Shown one piece after another: positions 1 through 10,567 of a stretch of 64,000 bases of DNA. A program made the position numbers and the translations under genes. Numbering within the stretch: the stretch's first letter is position 1; the number at the start of each line of letters is the position of its first letter. Source of the stretch: Pseudomonas sp. ADAK13 (lineage in GTDB: Bacteria > Pseudomonadota > Gammaproteobacteria > Pseudomonadales > Pseudomonadaceae); contig NZ_CP052860.1 in NCBI RefSeq assembly GCF_012935715.1, positions 3,658,001 through 3,722,000 of the forward strand. The letters run 5' to 3'. Below the pieces are notes generated by a model, which was not told where the DNA came from, made no database searches, and saw nothing but the letters and a program-made list of their open reading frames with translations.

Positions 1-1237
1 TCGGGTAACTGACGATCAACCGGTTTTCATCAAACTCATTGTTGTTGTAGTCCCGGCGCATGCTGGAATTGCGCCAGCGCACATTGAGGTCCTTCAATGT
101 TCCGCTCTGCACCGTGTAGCCCACTTCACTTTCCCGGCCCCATTCCCTGCCGTCGGTGACCGTACCGCTGTGTACGTTGCTGCCGCTGATATAGCGGTTC
201 ATCACGGTCAGGCCTGGAACGCCCAGGGCGACGAAGTTGTAGTCGTGGCGCACCTGCCAGGATTTTTCCTGGGCGTTGTCATAGCTGGCGTTGTAGCTGT
301 CGTTGGCCAGGGTGCCGCCGCTGGTGCCGTTGACCCGCATCCAGGCGCTGTTACCGGTGAGTTTTTGCAGGCCGATGTAGAAGGTGTTGCCGCCGTATCG
401 GGCCGAGAACAATCCGGACCAGGTCTTGTTGTCGAGCTCGCCGGCGCGGGCGCTGCCGTCGTCCTTGCCGTAGAAGAACCCGAGGTTGGCGCCCAGGGTC
501 CAGTCGCCCACGGGCTGGCTGTGGATCAGGTTGAGGTATTGCTGGCGGTAGATGTCCTTGAGCTGGGCGTTCCACACGCCAATCTGGGTGCGCTTGTCGT
601 TGAAGGCATATTCGCCGCCCTGGAAGTTGAAACGGTCGGAGGTGAAGGCGGTTTTTCCGAACATCGACATCTCGGTCATGCTGCTGTCGTCCCGCGGGCT
701 GTTGGCGCGGAACTGGCCACCGTAGAGGGTCAGGCCGTCGATCTCTTTGGAGGTGATCTGGCCGCCGCGCAGGGTTTGCGGGAGTGAGCGGCCGTCATCG
801 GAGCGCAGGATCGGCAGCACCGGCATCCACTCGCCGACCTTCACTTCGGTCTTCGAGATCCGGGCCTTGAACGCGACGCCCAGGCGACCGAAGTTATCGG
901 CGGGCCGTCCGTCATGGTCCAGCGGCAGCAGTTGGGTACCGCCCGTGCCGCGCCCGCCGTCGAGCTTTTCCGAGTACAAGCCAAGTACGTCCATGCCGAA
1001 CCCGACGGTGCCCTGGGTGAAGCCGGATTTGGCGTCGAGGATGAAACTTTGCGTCCACTCCTGAGCGCCGCCCTGGGCCTTGGTCGGGTTGGTGAAGTTG
1101 CGGTTGAAGAAGAAATTACGCAGGTTGAGGTTGGCGCTGGCGTCTTCCAGGAAGCCGTGTTCTTCAGCGACAACGGGGAGGGCAATGCTGGCGATAGCGG
1201 TTGCCAGCAGGAGCCGGCGCGGGTCAAAAGTGCTCAT
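1..1237 (-). CDS. OprD-family outer-membrane porin, 3' part missing
   Basis: A 412-codon open stretch on the minus strand begins with ATG at 1237 and runs off the left edge, so the C-terminus is not in the window. The N-terminus (MSTFDPRRLLLATAIASIA) looks like a signal peptide with cleavage near the VAEEHG segment. The mature part has OprD-family features: a FLEDASANLNLRNFFFNRN start, then alternating amphipathic strands with motifs such as GFGMDVLGLYSEKLDGG and QYLNLIHSQPVGDW. The family forms 18-stranded monomeric channels for amino acids, peptides or small acids across the outer membrane. The substrate cannot be told from this sequence. The gene stands alone, upstream in orientation of the efflux operon, with about 170 bases between them. 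Confidence 0.88.
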   Translation of the reverse strand, partial: MSTFDPRRLLLATAIASIALPVVAEEHGFLEDASANLNLRNFFFNRNFTNPTKAQGGAQEWTQSFILDAKSGFTQGTVGFGMDVLGLYSEKLDGGRGTGGTQLLPLDHDGRPADNFGRLGVAFKARISKTEVKVGEWMPVLPILRSDDGRSLPQTLRGGQITSKEIDGLTLYGGQFRANSPRDDSSMTEMSMFGKTAFTSDRFNFQGGEYAFNDKRTQIGVWNAQLKDIYRQQYLNLIHSQPVGDWTLGANLGFFYGKDDGSARAGELDNKTWSGLFSARYGGNTFYIGLQKLTGNSAWMRVNGTSGGTLANDSYNASYDNAQEKSWQVRHDYNFVALGVPGLTVMNRYISGSNVHSGTVTDGREWGRESEVGYTVQSGTLKDLNVRWRNSSMRRDYNNNEFDENRLIVSYP

Positions 1238-1360
1238 GGTGTCAGACCTGTTGTTATTGGGGTTATGCAGGTGGCGGCCATGGTGCGGGGCGGTGTGGGG
1301 GCGACGAAAGTGGGGGAGAGCGGGTTGTGGGCGATGATCGAACGCAAAGTCAGGGGCGAA

Positions 1361-1393
1361 AAAAAACCGCTTCCTGTGAGGGAAGCGGCTTTT
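1361..1393 (-). terminator. Rho-independent terminator of the ttgABC operon
   Basis: An 8-bp perfect stem (CCGCTTCC 1367-1374 with GGAAGCGG 1381-1388) has a 6-nt loop. Read on the minus strand it is followed by a run of T (the A tract at 1359-1366). It lies just after the stop of the outer-membrane efflux gene at 1410. Confidence 0.8.
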
Positions 1394-1409
1394 GTTCACT
1401 GCGCCACTG

Positions 1410-2867
1410 TCAGAACAACTTCAAGGGCGGTGCTTCTTCTTTCAACGGTTCATTCTTCGCGGTTTGCTCGTTCCAGCCACCACCGAGGGCCTTGTACAGG
1501 TTGACCTCGCTGTTGAGCTGCGCCAGACGGTCGGTGATCAGCGACTGCTGGGCACTGAACAGTTGGCGCTGGGCGTCGAGGAACGTCAGGTTGCTGTCGA
1601 CACCAATGCGGTAGCGACGCTCGGCCAGTCGGTAGTAATCCTGGTTGGCCGCGACGAAGCCACGTTGGGCGTCCAGTTGCTGCTTGTAGGTCTCGCGGGC
1701 GGCGAGGCCGTCGGAGACTTCCTGGAAGCCGGTCTGGATCGCTTTCTCGTAGTTGGCGACGTTGATCTCTTTCTGGATTTTCGAGTAATCCAGGCTGGCG
1801 CGCAGGCTGCCGGCGTTGAAGATCGGGATGTTGATCTGCGGTGCGAACGACCAGGTACCCGAACCGCCCTTAAACAGGCCGCCCAGCGTCGGGCTTGCGG
1901 TACCGGCGCTGGCGGTCAGGCTGATGCTCGGGAAGAACGCCGCCCGTGCCGCGCCGATGTTGGCGTTGGCCGCCTTGAGGTTGTACTCGGCCTGCAGGAT
2001 GTCGGGACGACGTTGCAGCAGGTCCGACGGCAGGCCGGCCGGTACTTCGCTCAACAGGTCATCCGCCAATGGCCGGCTGACGATATTCGCCGGCAGGCCG
2101 GTGCCCAGCAGCAGGGTCAGGCTGTTTTCGTCCTGGGCCACCTGGCGGGTGTAACGCGCCAGTGCAACCCGGGCGTTTTCCACCGAGGTACGGGCCTGGC
2201 TCAGGTCCAGGGCCGATGCCACGCCGACTTCATTGCTGCGGGAGGTGAGCTTGAAGCTCTGCTCGTACGCGCCCAGGGTGTCCTGGGTGAGCTTGAGCAG
2301 CTCCTTGTCGGCCTGCCAGGTCAGGTAGGCATTGGCCACGCTGGCCACCAGGCTGATCTGGGTGGTGCGACGGGCTTCTTCGGTCGCGAAGTATTGTTGC
2401 AGCGCTTGCTCGCTCAGGCTGCGCACGCGGCCGAACAGGTCCAGCTCATAAGAGCTGATCCCCAGGCCCGCCGAATATTGGCTGGTGATGCCTGCTTCGC
2501 CGGTCTGCGACAGTTTGGCCGGGGTACGCGAACGGCTGCCGCTGCCCGTGGCCGAAACCGCCGGGAACAGGTCGGCACGCTGGATCTGGTACTGCGCGGC
2601 ATACGCGTCGATGTTCAGGGCCGCGACACGCAGGTCGCGGTTGTTCACCAGCGCGGTCTGGATCAGCTGTTGCAGGGCAGGGTCATGGAAAAACTGCTTC
2701 CAGCCTTGCTCGGCAGCGGCCTGGCTCGGCGCCTGGGCCGACGAATACGCCGGCCCCTGCGGGAACTGCGCGGCTACCGGCGCTTCAGGGCGCTGGTAGT
2801 CCGGGATCAGCGAGCAGCCACTGAGCACGAATGCCGTGACAGCTAAGGAAAGTAGCGACTTGCTCAT
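1410..2867 (-). CDS. ttgC: RND efflux outer-membrane lipoprotein (TtgC/OprM/EmhC type)
   Basis: The 485-aa protein has a lipoprotein signal with lipobox LSGC (Cys18) and then the PDYQRPEAP start typical of OprM-like factors. Two outer-membrane-efflux (TolC-like) repeats follow, with recognisable segments [25 protein letters not shown] and [19 protein letters not shown]. Such proteins trimerise into the outer-membrane exit duct of a tripartite pump. The ATG overlaps the stop of the upstream RND gene by 4 nt (ATGA), so the two are translationally coupled. It is the third gene of the operon. The length matches OprM/TtgC. Assignment to TtgABC rather than another RND pump rests on the whole locus, including the TtgR-type regulator and operator. 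Confidence 0.93.
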   Translation of the reverse strand: MSKSLLSLAVTAFVLSGCSLIPDYQRPEAPVAAQFPQGPAYSSAQAPSQAAAEQGWKQFFHDPALQQLIQTALVNNRDLRVAALNIDAYAAQYQIQRADLFPAVSATGSGSRSRTPAKLSQTGEAGITSQYSAGLGISSYELDLFGRVRSLSEQALQQYFATEEARRTTQISLVASVANAYLTWQADKELLKLTQDTLGAYEQSFKLTSRSNEVGVASALDLSQARTSVENARVALARYTRQVAQDENSLTLLLGTGLPANIVSRPLADDLLSEVPAGLPSDLLQRRPDILQAEYNLKAANANIGAARAAFFPSISLTASAGTASPTLGGLFKGGSGTWSFAPQINIPIFNAGSLRASLDYSKIQKEINVANYEKAIQTGFQEVSDGLAARETYKQQLDAQRGFVAANQDYYRLAERRYRIGVDSNLTFLDAQRQLFSAQQSLITDRLAQLNSEVNLYKALGGGWNEQTAKNEPLKEEAPPLKLF

Positions 2868-5800
2868 TGGCCAGCCTCTTTAGGAGTTTGCTTGGGTTCA
2901 GTCTTTTTACGTTCGCCAGCGGAGGACACGGTTGCGAAGAACAGGGGTACCCAGAAGATCGCGAGGACCGTGGCGGTGATCATACCGCCAATTACGCCCG
3001 TACCGATGGCGTGCTGGCTACCTGAGCCGGCACCGGTGGAAATCGCCAGGGGCAGTACGCCGAGCATGAACGCCATGGACGTCATGATGATCGGTCGCAG
3101 ACGCATGCGGGATGCCTCGATGGCCGACTCGACGATGCCTTTGCCCTGTTCGTGGAGCTCTTTGGCGAACTCCACGATCAGGATGGCGTTTTTCGCCGCC
3201 AGACCCACCGTCACCAACAGGCCCACCTGGAAGAACACGTCGTTGGACAGTCCCCGCAGGCTGGTGGCGATCAGGGCACCGATCACACCCAGCGGCACAA
3301 CCAGAATTACCGCAATCGGGATCGACCAGCTTTCGTACAGTGCCGCCAGGCAGAGGAACACTACCAGCAGCGACAGGGCGTACAGCGCAGGCGCCTGGGA
3401 ACCGGACAGGCGTTCTTCGTACGACAGGCCGGTCCACGAGTAGCCGACACCGGCTGGCAAGTCCTTGGCAATGCGTTCGACTTCCGCCATCGCATCACCG
3501 GTACTGTAGCCAGGCGCCGGGGTACCGAGGATTTCCATCGCCGCTACACCGTTATAGCGCGAGAGTTTCGGCGAACCGAAGATCCACTTGCCCGAAGAAA
3601 TGGCCGACAGGGGCACCATCTTCCCGGACGTGCTGCGCACGTACCATTTGCTCAGGTCTTCCGGAGACATCCGGCTGGCGGCGTCACCCTGTACATACAC
3701 CTTCTTCACACGACCACGGTCGATGAAGTCGTTGATGTAGCTGCCACCCAGGGCAATTGCCAGGGTCTGCTGGATGTCTGCCAGGCTGATGCCCTGGGCG
3801 CTGGCCTTCTCGTCGTCAACGGTCAGCTCGTACTGCGGCTCATCGTTCACGCCGTTGGGGCGCACGCCCGCCAGGATCTTGCTTTGTGCTGCGGCACCGA
3901 GGAACTGGTTACGCGCGTCCATCAACTTCTGGTGGCCGACGCCGCCCTGGTCTTGCAGGAACACGTCGAAGCCGGTGGCGTTACCCAGTTCGAGTACCGA
4001 CGGTGGCACCACGGCAAATACCATGGCGTCCTTGAAGGCCCCAAAGAAGTAACCCTGGGCGCGCTTGGCAACCTCAAATACCGACTGGGTCGAATCACGC
4101 TCATCCCACGGCTTGAGCATCACGAACGCGAGGCCCGAACTCTGGCCACGACCGGCGAAGTTGAAGCCGTTTACGGTAAACACCGATTTAACCGCCTTGC
4201 CTTCGCCTGGCTCGCCTTCCTTGTCGTTCAACAGGTAGGCGCGCATATCGTCGATGACTTTCTGCGTACGTTCAGCCGAAGAACCCACTGGCGTTTGTAC
4301 CTGGGCAAAGATCACGCCCTGGTCTTCCTCTGGGAGGAACGCGCTTGGAATGCGGGTGAACATCCAGATCATGCCGGCGAGGATCAGTACATAGACCAGG
4401 AACGCCGGGAACTTGTGCTTGATCATGTTACCGACGCCGCGCTCGTAGCTCAGAACGCCACGGTCGAAGGTACGGTTGAACCAGCCAAAGAAACCGCGCT
4501 TGGGTTGGCCGTGTTTTTCCGGGTCAATCGGCTTGAGCATGGTGGCGCACAAGGCCGGGGTGAAGATCAGCGCAACCAGTACCGACAACGCCATCGCCGA
4601 AACAATGGTGATGGAGAACTGCCGGTAGATCACACCGGTGGAACCCCCGAAGAACGCCATTGGCAGCAGTACCGCCGACAGCACCAGGGCGATACCCACC
4701 AGGGCACCCTGGATCTGGCCCATGGACTTGATCGTCGCCTCCTTGGGCGACAAGTGCTCCTCGGCCATTACCCGCTCGACGTTCTCCACCACAACGATCG
4801 CATCGTCCACCAGCAAGCCGATGGCCAGGATCATGCCGAACATGGTCAGGGTGTTGATGGTGAAGCCGAACGCCGCGAGGATCCCGAAGGTACCCAGCAA
4901 TACCACCGGTACCGTCATCGTGGTGATGATGGTGGCGCGGAAGTTCTGCAGGAACAGGAACATCACCAGGAACACCAGTACGATCGCTTCGACCAGGGTG
5001 TGAACCACACCGGAGATCGATTCGGTCACCACCGGGGTGGTGTCATACGGCACCACCGCCTTCATGCCAGGCGGGAAGAACGGTTCGAGGGACGCAACCG
5101 TTTCGCGAATCGCCTTGGCGGTGTCCAGTGCGTTGGCACCGGCTGCCAGCTTGATCGCCATACCGGAAGCCGGCTTGCCGTTGAACTGTGCACTGATGCT
5201 GTAGTTCTGGCCGCCCAGTTCGATACGCGCAACGTCACCCAGACGAACCTGGGAGCCGTCGGAGTTGACCTTCATCAGGATATTGCCGAACGCTTCAGTG
5301 GTTTGCAGACGCGTCTTGCCGATGATGGTGGCGTTCAACTGAGTGCCGGGCAGGGCAGGCAGGCCGCCCAATTGGCCGGTAGCCACCTGGACGTTCTGCG
5401 CCTGGATGGCGTTGCTGACATCCACTGGCGTCAGCTGGTAGTTGTTCAGCTTGGCCGGGTCGAGCCAGATACGCATGGCGTACTGGGAACCGAACACCTG
5501 GAAGTCACCCACACCGGCGGTCCGGGAAATCGGGTCCTGGATGTTGGAAACGATGTAGTTGGACAGGTCATCCTTGGTCATGCTGCCGTCTTCCGACACC
5601 AGACCGATCACCATCAGGAAGTTCTTCACCGATTTGGTAACGCGGATACCTTGCTGCTGTACTTCTTGTGGCAGCAGCGGAGTCGCCAGGTTGAGCTTGT
5701 TCTGTACCTGAACCTGGGCGATGTCCGGGTTGGTACCCTGGTTGAACGTCGCGGTGATGGTCATGCTGCCGTCGGAGTTACTGTCCGAGGCGACATAACG

Positions 5801-6025
5801 CAGGTTGTCGATACCGTTGAGCTGTTGCTCGATAACCTGCACCACGGTGTCCTGCACGGTTTGTGCAGACGCGCCCGGGTAGGTCACCTGGATATCAATG
5901 GCGGTTGGCGCAATGGCCGGGTACTGGTTGATGGGCAACTTCAGGATCGACAGTGCCCCGACCAGCATGATCACCAGGGCAATTACCCAGGCGAAAATGG
6001 GACGGTCGATAAAAAATTTCGACAT
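2864..6025 (-). CDS. ttgB: RND multidrug efflux transporter (TtgB/MexB/EmhB type)
   Basis: This 1053-aa HAE1-family inner-membrane pump starts with [17 protein letters not shown], the usual RND beginning. The proton-relay acidic pair is present in [17 protein letters not shown] (TM4), and the relay lysine is in [15 protein letters not shown] (TM10). The length equals that of MexB/TtgB (about 1046-1050). It pumps hydrophobic drugs and solvents from periplasm and inner membrane into the OM duct, driven by protons. The ATG is preceded by GGGGAG. The gene follows the adaptor gene with a 3-nt gap and overlaps the duct gene by 4 nt. Confidence 0.96.
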   Translation of the reverse strand: MSKFFIDRPIFAWVIALVIMLVGALSILKLPINQYPAIAPTAIDIQVTYPGASAQTVQDTVVQVIEQQLNGIDNLRYVASDSNSDGSMTITATFNQGTNPDIAQVQVQNKLNLATPLLPQEVQQQGIRVTKSVKNFLMVIGLVSEDGSMTKDDLSNYIVSNIQDPISRTAGVGDFQVFGSQYAMRIWLDPAKLNNYQLTPVDVSNAIQAQNVQVATGQLGGLPALPGTQLNATIIGKTRLQTTEAFGNILMKVNSDGSQVRLGDVARIELGGQNYSISAQFNGKPASGMAIKLAAGANALDTAKAIRETVASLEPFFPPGMKAVVPYDTTPVVTESISGVVHTLVEAIVLVFLVMFLFLQNFRATIITTMTVPVVLLGTFGILAAFGFTINTLTMFGMILAIGLLVDDAIVVVENVERVMAEEHLSPKEATIKSMGQIQGALVGIALVLSAVLLPMAFFGGSTGVIYRQFSITIVSAMALSVLVALIFTPALCATMLKPIDPEKHGQPKRGFFGWFNRTFDRGVLSYERGVGNMIKHKFPAFLVYVLILAGMIWMFTRIPSAFLPEEDQGVIFAQVQTPVGSSAERTQKVIDDMRAYLLNDKEGEPGEGKAVKSVFTVNGFNFAGRGQSSGLAFVMLKPWDERDSTQSVFEVAKRAQGYFFGAFKDAMVFAVVPPSVLELGNATGFDVFLQDQGGVGHQKLMDARNQFLGAAAQSKILAGVRPNGVNDEPQYELTVDDEKASAQGISLADIQQTLAIALGGSYINDFIDRGRVKKVYVQGDAASRMSPEDLSKWYVRSTSGKMVPLSAISSGKWIFGSPKLSRYNGVAAMEILGTPAPGYSTGDAMAEVERIAKDLPAGVGYSWTGLSYEERLSGSQAPALYALSLLVVFLCLAALYESWSIPIAVILVVPLGVIGALIATSLRGLSNDVFFQVGLLVTVGLAAKNAILIVEFAKELHEQGKGIVESAIEASRMRLRPIIMTSMAFMLGVLPLAISTGAGSGSQHAIGTGVIGGMITATVLAIFWVPLFFATVSSAGERKKTEPKQTPKEAGQ

Positions 6026-6028
6026 GAA

Positions 6029-7177
6029 TTACTCCCCTTGACCAGCAGCGGCAGCAGGAGCAGCAGCGGAACCGGCGGGCTTGGCGTTATCCGCGTCCTT
6101 GACCTTGACTTCGATGCCCGGCTTGATGAATTGCAGGCCTTCGGTGATCACGCGGTCACCGGCGTTCAGGCCTTTTTCCACCAGCCAGTAGGCGCCGGTA
6201 GTCCGGTTGGCGACCAGTACGCGCTGCTCGACCTTGTTGTCCTTGTTCACCACCAGCGCGGTCGGGATGCCCTTCAGGTCGCGGGTCACGCCTTGCTGTG
6301 GTGCCAGGATGGCCTTGCTGTTCACACCGGCTTGCAATTGCGCGTGCACAAACATGCCCGGCAGCAGGGTGTGGTCAGGGTTCGGGAACACGGCGCGCAG
6401 GGTCACGGAACCGGTGGTTTCGTCGACCGAGACTTCGGAGAATTCCAGCTTGCCTTCCACGCCGTAGTCGCTGCCGTCTTCCAGGGTCAGCTTGACCTTG
6501 GCCGCATTGTCGCCGGCTTTTTCCAGTTGGCCGCTTTCCAGGTCGCGACGCAGTTTCAGCATCTCGGCGGAGGACTGCGTGACGTCAACGTAGATCGGGT
6601 CCAGTTGCTGGATCACTGCCATGGCGTCGGTCTGGCCATTGCTGACCAGCGCGCCTTCGGTCACCGAAGAACGGCCGATACGCCCGGAGATCGGGGCGAA
6701 GACCTTGGTGTAGCGCACGTTGATCTGGGCCGTTTGCAGGTTGGCTTCAGAGGTCATGCGGTTGGACACGGCAGTGTCGTATTCCTGACGGCTGACCGCT
6801 TGCTCATCGACCAATTGCTTGTAGCGATCGGCAATCGATTTGGTCTGGGCCAGGTTGGCCTGGGCGCTTTTCAGGGACGCGTCATACACCGACGGATCGA
6901 TCTGATAGAGCTGCTGGCCTTCTTTAACGTCGCCGCCTTCCTTGAACAGGCGCTTGAGAATGATGCCGTTGACCTGAGGGCGAACCTCGGCAATGCGGTA
7001 GGCCGTGGTGCGGCCTGGCAGCTCGGATGTCAGGGTGAAGGCTTGAGGTTGAATAGTGACCACGCCGACCTGAGGGGTTTGAGCGGGCGGAGCCGCTTCT
7101 TCCTTTTTACATCCGCTGAGCAGCGATGCCAGGGCGACGGCAGTAACCAGGGCGGTAACAGCTGGCTTAAGTTGCAT
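6029..7177 (-). CDS. ttgA: RND efflux periplasmic adaptor lipoprotein (TtgA/MexA/EmhA type)
   Basis: The 382-aa membrane-fusion protein has lipoprotein signal MQLKPAVTALVTAVALASLLSGC. Next come biotinyl-lipoyl-like halves (LPGRTTAYRIAEVRPQVNG and ISGRIGRSSVTEG) flanking an alpha-hairpin, then the beta-barrel domain. The C-terminal tail is Ala/Pro-rich. I chose the ATG at 7177 because it gives a proper lipoprotein signal and has GAGG just upstream. A longer in-frame version from 7213 would add 12 residues ahead of the signal. It is the first gene of the ttgABC operon and links TtgB to TtgC. Confidence 0.94.
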   Translation of the reverse strand: MQLKPAVTALVTAVALASLLSGCKKEEAAPPAQTPQVGVVTIQPQAFTLTSELPGRTTAYRIAEVRPQVNGIILKRLFKEGGDVKEGQQLYQIDPSVYDASLKSAQANLAQTKSIADRYKQLVDEQAVSRQEYDTAVSNRMTSEANLQTAQINVRYTKVFAPISGRIGRSSVTEGALVSNGQTDAMAVIQQLDPIYVDVTQSSAEMLKLRRDLESGQLEKAGDNAAKVKLTLEDGSDYGVEGKLEFSEVSVDETTGSVTLRAVFPNPDHTLLPGMFVHAQLQAGVNSKAILAPQQGVTRDLKGIPTALVVNKDNKVEQRVLVANRTTGAYWLVEKGLNAGDRVITEGLQFIKPGIEVKVKDADNAKPAGSAAAPAAAAGQGE

Positions 7178-7261
7178 GAAGATCCTCGGGTCAGGCGCGC
7201 AGAGTGCGCACAAGAAGTGTGGAAGGGTAAAAAACAGGCACTGAGTGGATAAGTAGCTTGC

Positions 7262-7305
7262 TACGCAATATACTTACGTTCATGGTTGTTTGTAAACTCT
7301 TGACA
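7262..7305. promoter_or_regulatory. TtgR-type operator over the divergent ttgA/ttgR promoters
   Basis: The stretch 7267-7299, read on the minus strand, contains TTTACAAACAACCATGAA (18 nt) followed by CGTAAGTATATT. From memory this nearly matches the TtgR operator of Pseudomonas putida. On the minus strand TATATT (complement of 7267-7272) is a plausible -10 for ttgA, with TTACAA (complement of 7290-7295) 17 bp upstream as a weak -35. On the plus strand TTGACA at 7300-7305 could serve ttgR. A repressor bound here would cover both promoters. Confidence 0.8.
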
Positions 7306-7442
7306 GGCTTCGCGGAATGTTGACAAAGCACCGTCCAAAGCCTCGATTCTAGTACGTTCGGCGCCCATGAAGGCGTCGTCCCACAATTATTCAGATGGTC
7401 GTTTCCGGCCACCCCAAGTGTCCTGATTGAGGTTTTACTGCC

Positions 7443-8075
7443 ATGGTTCGTCGTACCAAAGAGGAAGCTCAGGAAACGCGCAGCCAGATTCTTGAAGCGG
7501 CCGAGCAAGCCTTTTACGAGCGCGGGGTTGCGCGTACCACGCTGGCGGATATCGCCGCGCTGGCCGGCGTGACGCGCGGTGCCATCTACTGGCATTTCAG
7601 CAACAAGGCCGACCTGGTGCAGGCGATGCTCGATACGCTGCACGAGCCGCTGGATGAGTTGGCCAGGGCCAGTGAGAGCGAGGACGAGGTCGATCCGCTG
7701 GGTTGCATGCGCAAGCTGCTGATTCATCTGTTCCATCAAGTGGCCCTGGACCCGAAGACCCGGCGCATCAATGAGATTTTGTTTCATAAGTGCGAATTCA
7801 CCGATGAAATGTGTGATCTGCGCCGTCAGCGCCAGACCGCCAGCCTTGAATGCAACCTGCGCATCGGGCTGACCCTGCGTAACGCGGTCCATCGCGGGCA
7901 GCTTCCGGAGAATCTCGACACCGTGCGTGCCGCTGTGTGCATGCACGCCTATATCGACGGAATTCTCGGCCAATGGCTGCTGGTGCCCGACAGTTTTCAG
8001 TTGGCCCAGGACGCAGAGCGATGGGTCGATATCGCGTTGGACATGCTGCGCTTGAGCCCTGGCCTGCGCAATTAA
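7443..8075 (+). CDS. ttgR: TetR-family efflux repressor (TtgR/EmhR)
   Basis: The 210-aa protein is the same length as TtgR. The N-terminal TetR HTH ([29 protein letters not shown], residues about 24-52) is followed by an all-helical ligand-binding domain with the TtgR-like stretch [17 protein letters not shown]. It represses the divergent ttgABC operon and its own gene and is released by antibiotics and plant phenolics. GAGG precedes the ATG. The operator lies about 140 bp upstream, between the two genes. Confidence 0.93.
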   Translation: MVRRTKEEAQETRSQILEAAEQAFYERGVARTTLADIAALAGVTRGAIYWHFSNKADLVQAMLDTLHEPLDELARASESEDEVDPLGCMRKLLIHLFHQVALDPKTRRINEILFHKCEFTDEMCDLRRQRQTASLECNLRIGLTLRNAVHRGQLPENLDTVRAAVCMHAYIDGILGQWLLVPDSFQLAQDAERWVDIALDMLRLSPGLRN

Positions 8076-8258
8076 GACAAAATGCGTAATTGCGACCAGT
8101 TGTGTCAACAATAAAGGCCAGGGCAGGGCAATCAGCCTTTTCCCTGAATTTATGGGGTGACGTTATATACGGGCTGGCGGGTGGTTGATAGGTAGTTGGC
8201 TAAGTATTTTGTAGCAATATTGTTGCAAGGCTGTGAAGGAATGTTTCCTGCGGCCCAT

Positions 8259-8293
8259 AAAAAAGCCCCGGCTCTCGCGAGCCGGGGCTTTTT
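8259..8293. terminator. Bidirectional terminator between ttgR and xenB
   Basis: A perfect GC-rich stem (AAAAGCCCCGGCTC with GAGCCGGGGCTTTT, 4-nt loop) is flanked by A on one side and T on the other. It can therefore stop transcription from ttgR (+) and from the xenB operon (-), which converge here. Confidence 0.88.
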
Positions 8294-8305
8294 CGTTTCA
8301 GCCGA

Positions 8306-9361
8306 TTACAGGGCCAGGGTCGGGTAGTCGATGTAGCCGACCGGGCCTTTGCCGTAGAACGTCTCTGGATGAGCTTCGTTCAGCGGAGCATCGGCCTTCA
8401 GACGAGCCGGCAGGTCCGGGTTGGCGATGAACGGCACGCCGAACGCGACGGCGTCTGCCTTGCCCGAGGCCAGCCAGGCATTGGCGCTGTCCTTGGTGAA
8501 GCGTTCGTTGGCGATGTAAGGACCGCCGAAGGCTGCTTTCAGTTGTGGGCCGAGGCTGTCGCCCGCTTCCTTTTCACGGGAGCAGATGAACGCGATGCCA
8601 CGCTTGCCCAGTTCCTTGGCGATGTAGGTGAAGGTTTCCGACAGGTTGGCGTCGCCCATGTCGTGGGAGTCGGCGCGCGGTGCCAGGTGCACACCTACAC
8701 GGCCGGCGCCCCACACTTCAATCACCGCGTCAGTCACTTCGAGCATCAGGCGTGCGCGGTTTTCCAGGGAGCCGCCATAGTTGTCAGTGCGCTGGTTGGT
8801 GCTGCTTTGCAGGAACTGGTCAAGCAGGTAGCCGTTTGCGCCGTGAACTTCCACGCCGTCAAAACCGGCAGCCTTGGCGTTCTCGGCGCCTACGCGGTAA
8901 GCGTCGACGATGTCGGCGATTTCAGCGATTTCCAGGGCGCGCGGGGTAGGGTAGTCGGCCAGTGGGCGCACCAGGCTGACGTGGCCTTTAGGCTGGATGG
9001 CACTTGGCGCGACCGGGGTTTCACCATCAAGGTACGACTCATGGGAGATACGGCCCACGTGCCACAGTTGCAGGAAGATCTTGCCGCCCGCGCCGTGTAC
9101 GGCCTTGGTCACGTTGGCCCAGCCGCGCACCTGGTCGTTGGACCAGATGCCCGGGGTATCCGGGTAACCCACGCCCATTGGCGTCACGGAGGTGGCTTCG
9201 CTGAGGATCAGTCCGGCGGAGGCACGTTGTACGTAGTACTCGGCCATCAGCGCATTCGGCACACGGCCGGCGTCGGCACGGCAGCGGGTCAGCGGCGCCA
9301 TGATGATGCGGTTCGACAGTTCCAGGTCGCCCAGCTTGATGGGATCGAAAATAGTCGTCAT
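8306..9361 (-). CDS. xenB: Old-yellow-enzyme ene-reductase, xenobiotic reductase B type
   Basis: The 351-aa FMN-dependent OYE-family protein starts MTTIFDPIKLGDLELSNRI and carries APLTRCRAD, ATSVTPMGVGYPDTPGIW and LQLWHVGRISH. The substrate-binding His/Asn region GVEVHGANGYLLDQFLQ is also present. It closely resembles the xenobiotic reductase B / N-ethylmaleimide reductase branch, which reduces electrophilic alkenes, nitrate esters and nitroaromatics with NAD(P)H in the cytoplasm. It is the last gene of an arsR-MFS-xenB operon, 26 nt after the transporter, so an electrophile-detoxification role fits. The exact natural substrate is unknown. Confidence 0.88.
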   Translation of the reverse strand: MTTIFDPIKLGDLELSNRIIMAPLTRCRADAGRVPNALMAEYYVQRASAGLILSEATSVTPMGVGYPDTPGIWSNDQVRGWANVTKAVHGAGGKIFLQLWHVGRISHESYLDGETPVAPSAIQPKGHVSLVRPLADYPTPRALEIAEIADIVDAYRVGAENAKAAGFDGVEVHGANGYLLDQFLQSSTNQRTDNYGGSLENRARLMLEVTDAVIEVWGAGRVGVHLAPRADSHDMGDANLSETFTYIAKELGKRGIAFICSREKEAGDSLGPQLKAAFGGPYIANERFTKDSANAWLASGKADAVAFGVPFIANPDLPARLKADAPLNEAHPETFYGKGPVGYIDYPTLAL

Positions 9362-9387
9362 GGGATAACACCCTTCTCTTTAGTTGA

Positions 9388-10554
9388 TCAGTTGGTCGCG
9401 GGGGCCAGGTCGGCATCGCCGGTCTGACGGAAAGTAATCAGGGTCACCAGCAGGGCGAGCACCGCCAGTGCCGCAGCGGCCAGGGGCACGCTGGTCAGGC
9501 CGAAACCATGGGCAATCACGCTGCCGCCTACCCAGGCGCCGAGGGCGTTGCCGATGTTGAAGGCGCCGATGTTCAAGGTGGACACGAGGTTGGGCGCAGC
9601 CTTGCCGAAGGTCACCACGTTGATTTGCAGCGCCGGTACGGCGGCAAACGAGGCGGTGGCCCAGAGGAACAGGGTGATTTCAGTCGGGATCACGGCGACG
9701 CTGGTCCAGGTCAGTACCGTGGACACCACCGCCATGCTGATAAATACGCCGATCAGGGTGGCGGCCAGGCGTTTGTCGGCCAGCTTGCCGCCGATGATGT
9801 TGCCGACGGTCAGGCCCAGGCCGATCAGCAGCAGGGTCCAGGTCACGCCTTTGGGCGAAACACCGGTGACATCCCCCAGCAGCGGCGCGACGTAGGTAAA
9901 GAGGGTGAACATCGAGGCGGCGAACAGCGCAGTCATGCTCAGCGACAACCAGATCCCGGCACCCTTGAGGGCGGCCAGTTCGGCGCGCATGTCGAGTTTT
10001 TCCTCGTCACGCTTGGCCGGCAGGAAGCGGATCAGGCCGATCAATGCGATCACCCCAATCACCGTCACTGCCCAGAAGGTCGAGCGCCAGCCGGCTTCCT
10101 GGCCCAGCGCAGTGCCCAACGGCACGCCCAGCACGTTGGCCAGGGTCAAACCGGTGAACATCAATGCCACGGCTGAAGCACGCTTGTTGGCCGGTACCAG
10201 GTTGGCCGCAACCACCGAACCGATACCGAAGAAGGCACCGTGGCAGAGCGCCGTGACCACACGGGCAAACATCAGCACGTTGTAGTCACTGGCCAGCGCG
10301 CAGAGCAGGTTGCCGATGATGAAGATGCCCATCAACGCTACCAGGGCGGCCTTGCGTGGCAGCTTGGCGGTGGCCAGTGCCATGAACGGCGCACCGATGG
10401 CCACGCCCAGGGCGTAACCGGTCACCAGCCAGCCGGCGCCGGGAATCGAGACACCGAGGTCGGTCGCCACATCGGGCAACAGCCCCATGATGACGAACTC
10501 GGTCGTACCGATGGCGAAGGCGCTTAAGGCCAGGATGAGTAGCGAGAGAGGCAT
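9388..10554 (-). CDS. MFS exporter, DHA1 family (AraJ/YdhP-like)
   Basis: This 388-aa, 12-TM-type major facilitator has the DHA1 start LALSAFAIGTTEFVIMGLLPDVA and the motif-C-like GWLVTGYALGVAIGAP. The loop after TM2 is short (ATAKLPRKAAL). Family members are drug or sugar exporters. It lies between the arsR-type regulator (13-nt gap) and xenB (26-nt gap), so export of the inducer or its reduction product is a reasonable inference. AAGGA precedes the ATG. Confidence 0.88.
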   Translation of the reverse strand: MPLSLLILALSAFAIGTTEFVIMGLLPDVATDLGVSIPGAGWLVTGYALGVAIGAPFMALATAKLPRKAALVALMGIFIIGNLLCALASDYNVLMFARVVTALCHGAFFGIGSVVAANLVPANKRASAVALMFTGLTLANVLGVPLGTALGQEAGWRSTFWAVTVIGVIALIGLIRFLPAKRDEEKLDMRAELAALKGAGIWLSLSMTALFAASMFTLFTYVAPLLGDVTGVSPKGVTWTLLLIGLGLTVGNIIGGKLADKRLAATLIGVFISMAVVSTVLTWTSVAVIPTEITLFLWATASFAAVPALQINVVTFGKAAPNLVSTLNIGAFNIGNALGAWVGGSVIAHGFGLTSVPLAAAALAVLALLVTLITFRQTGDADLAPATN

Positions 10555-10567
10555 TGTCGGGTCCTTG

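Noticed and set aside
1392..2846. 484-codon open frame antisense to ttgC
   Set aside because: The opposite strand encodes a full OprM-type lipoprotein with lipobox; the antisense frame has no recognisable motif.
3152..7252. Open frame of 1366 codons antisense to the efflux operon
   Set aside because: It is the shadow of ttgB and ttgA in GC-rich DNA. It has no domain-like sequence and is rich in Gln, His and Arg, as such shadows are.
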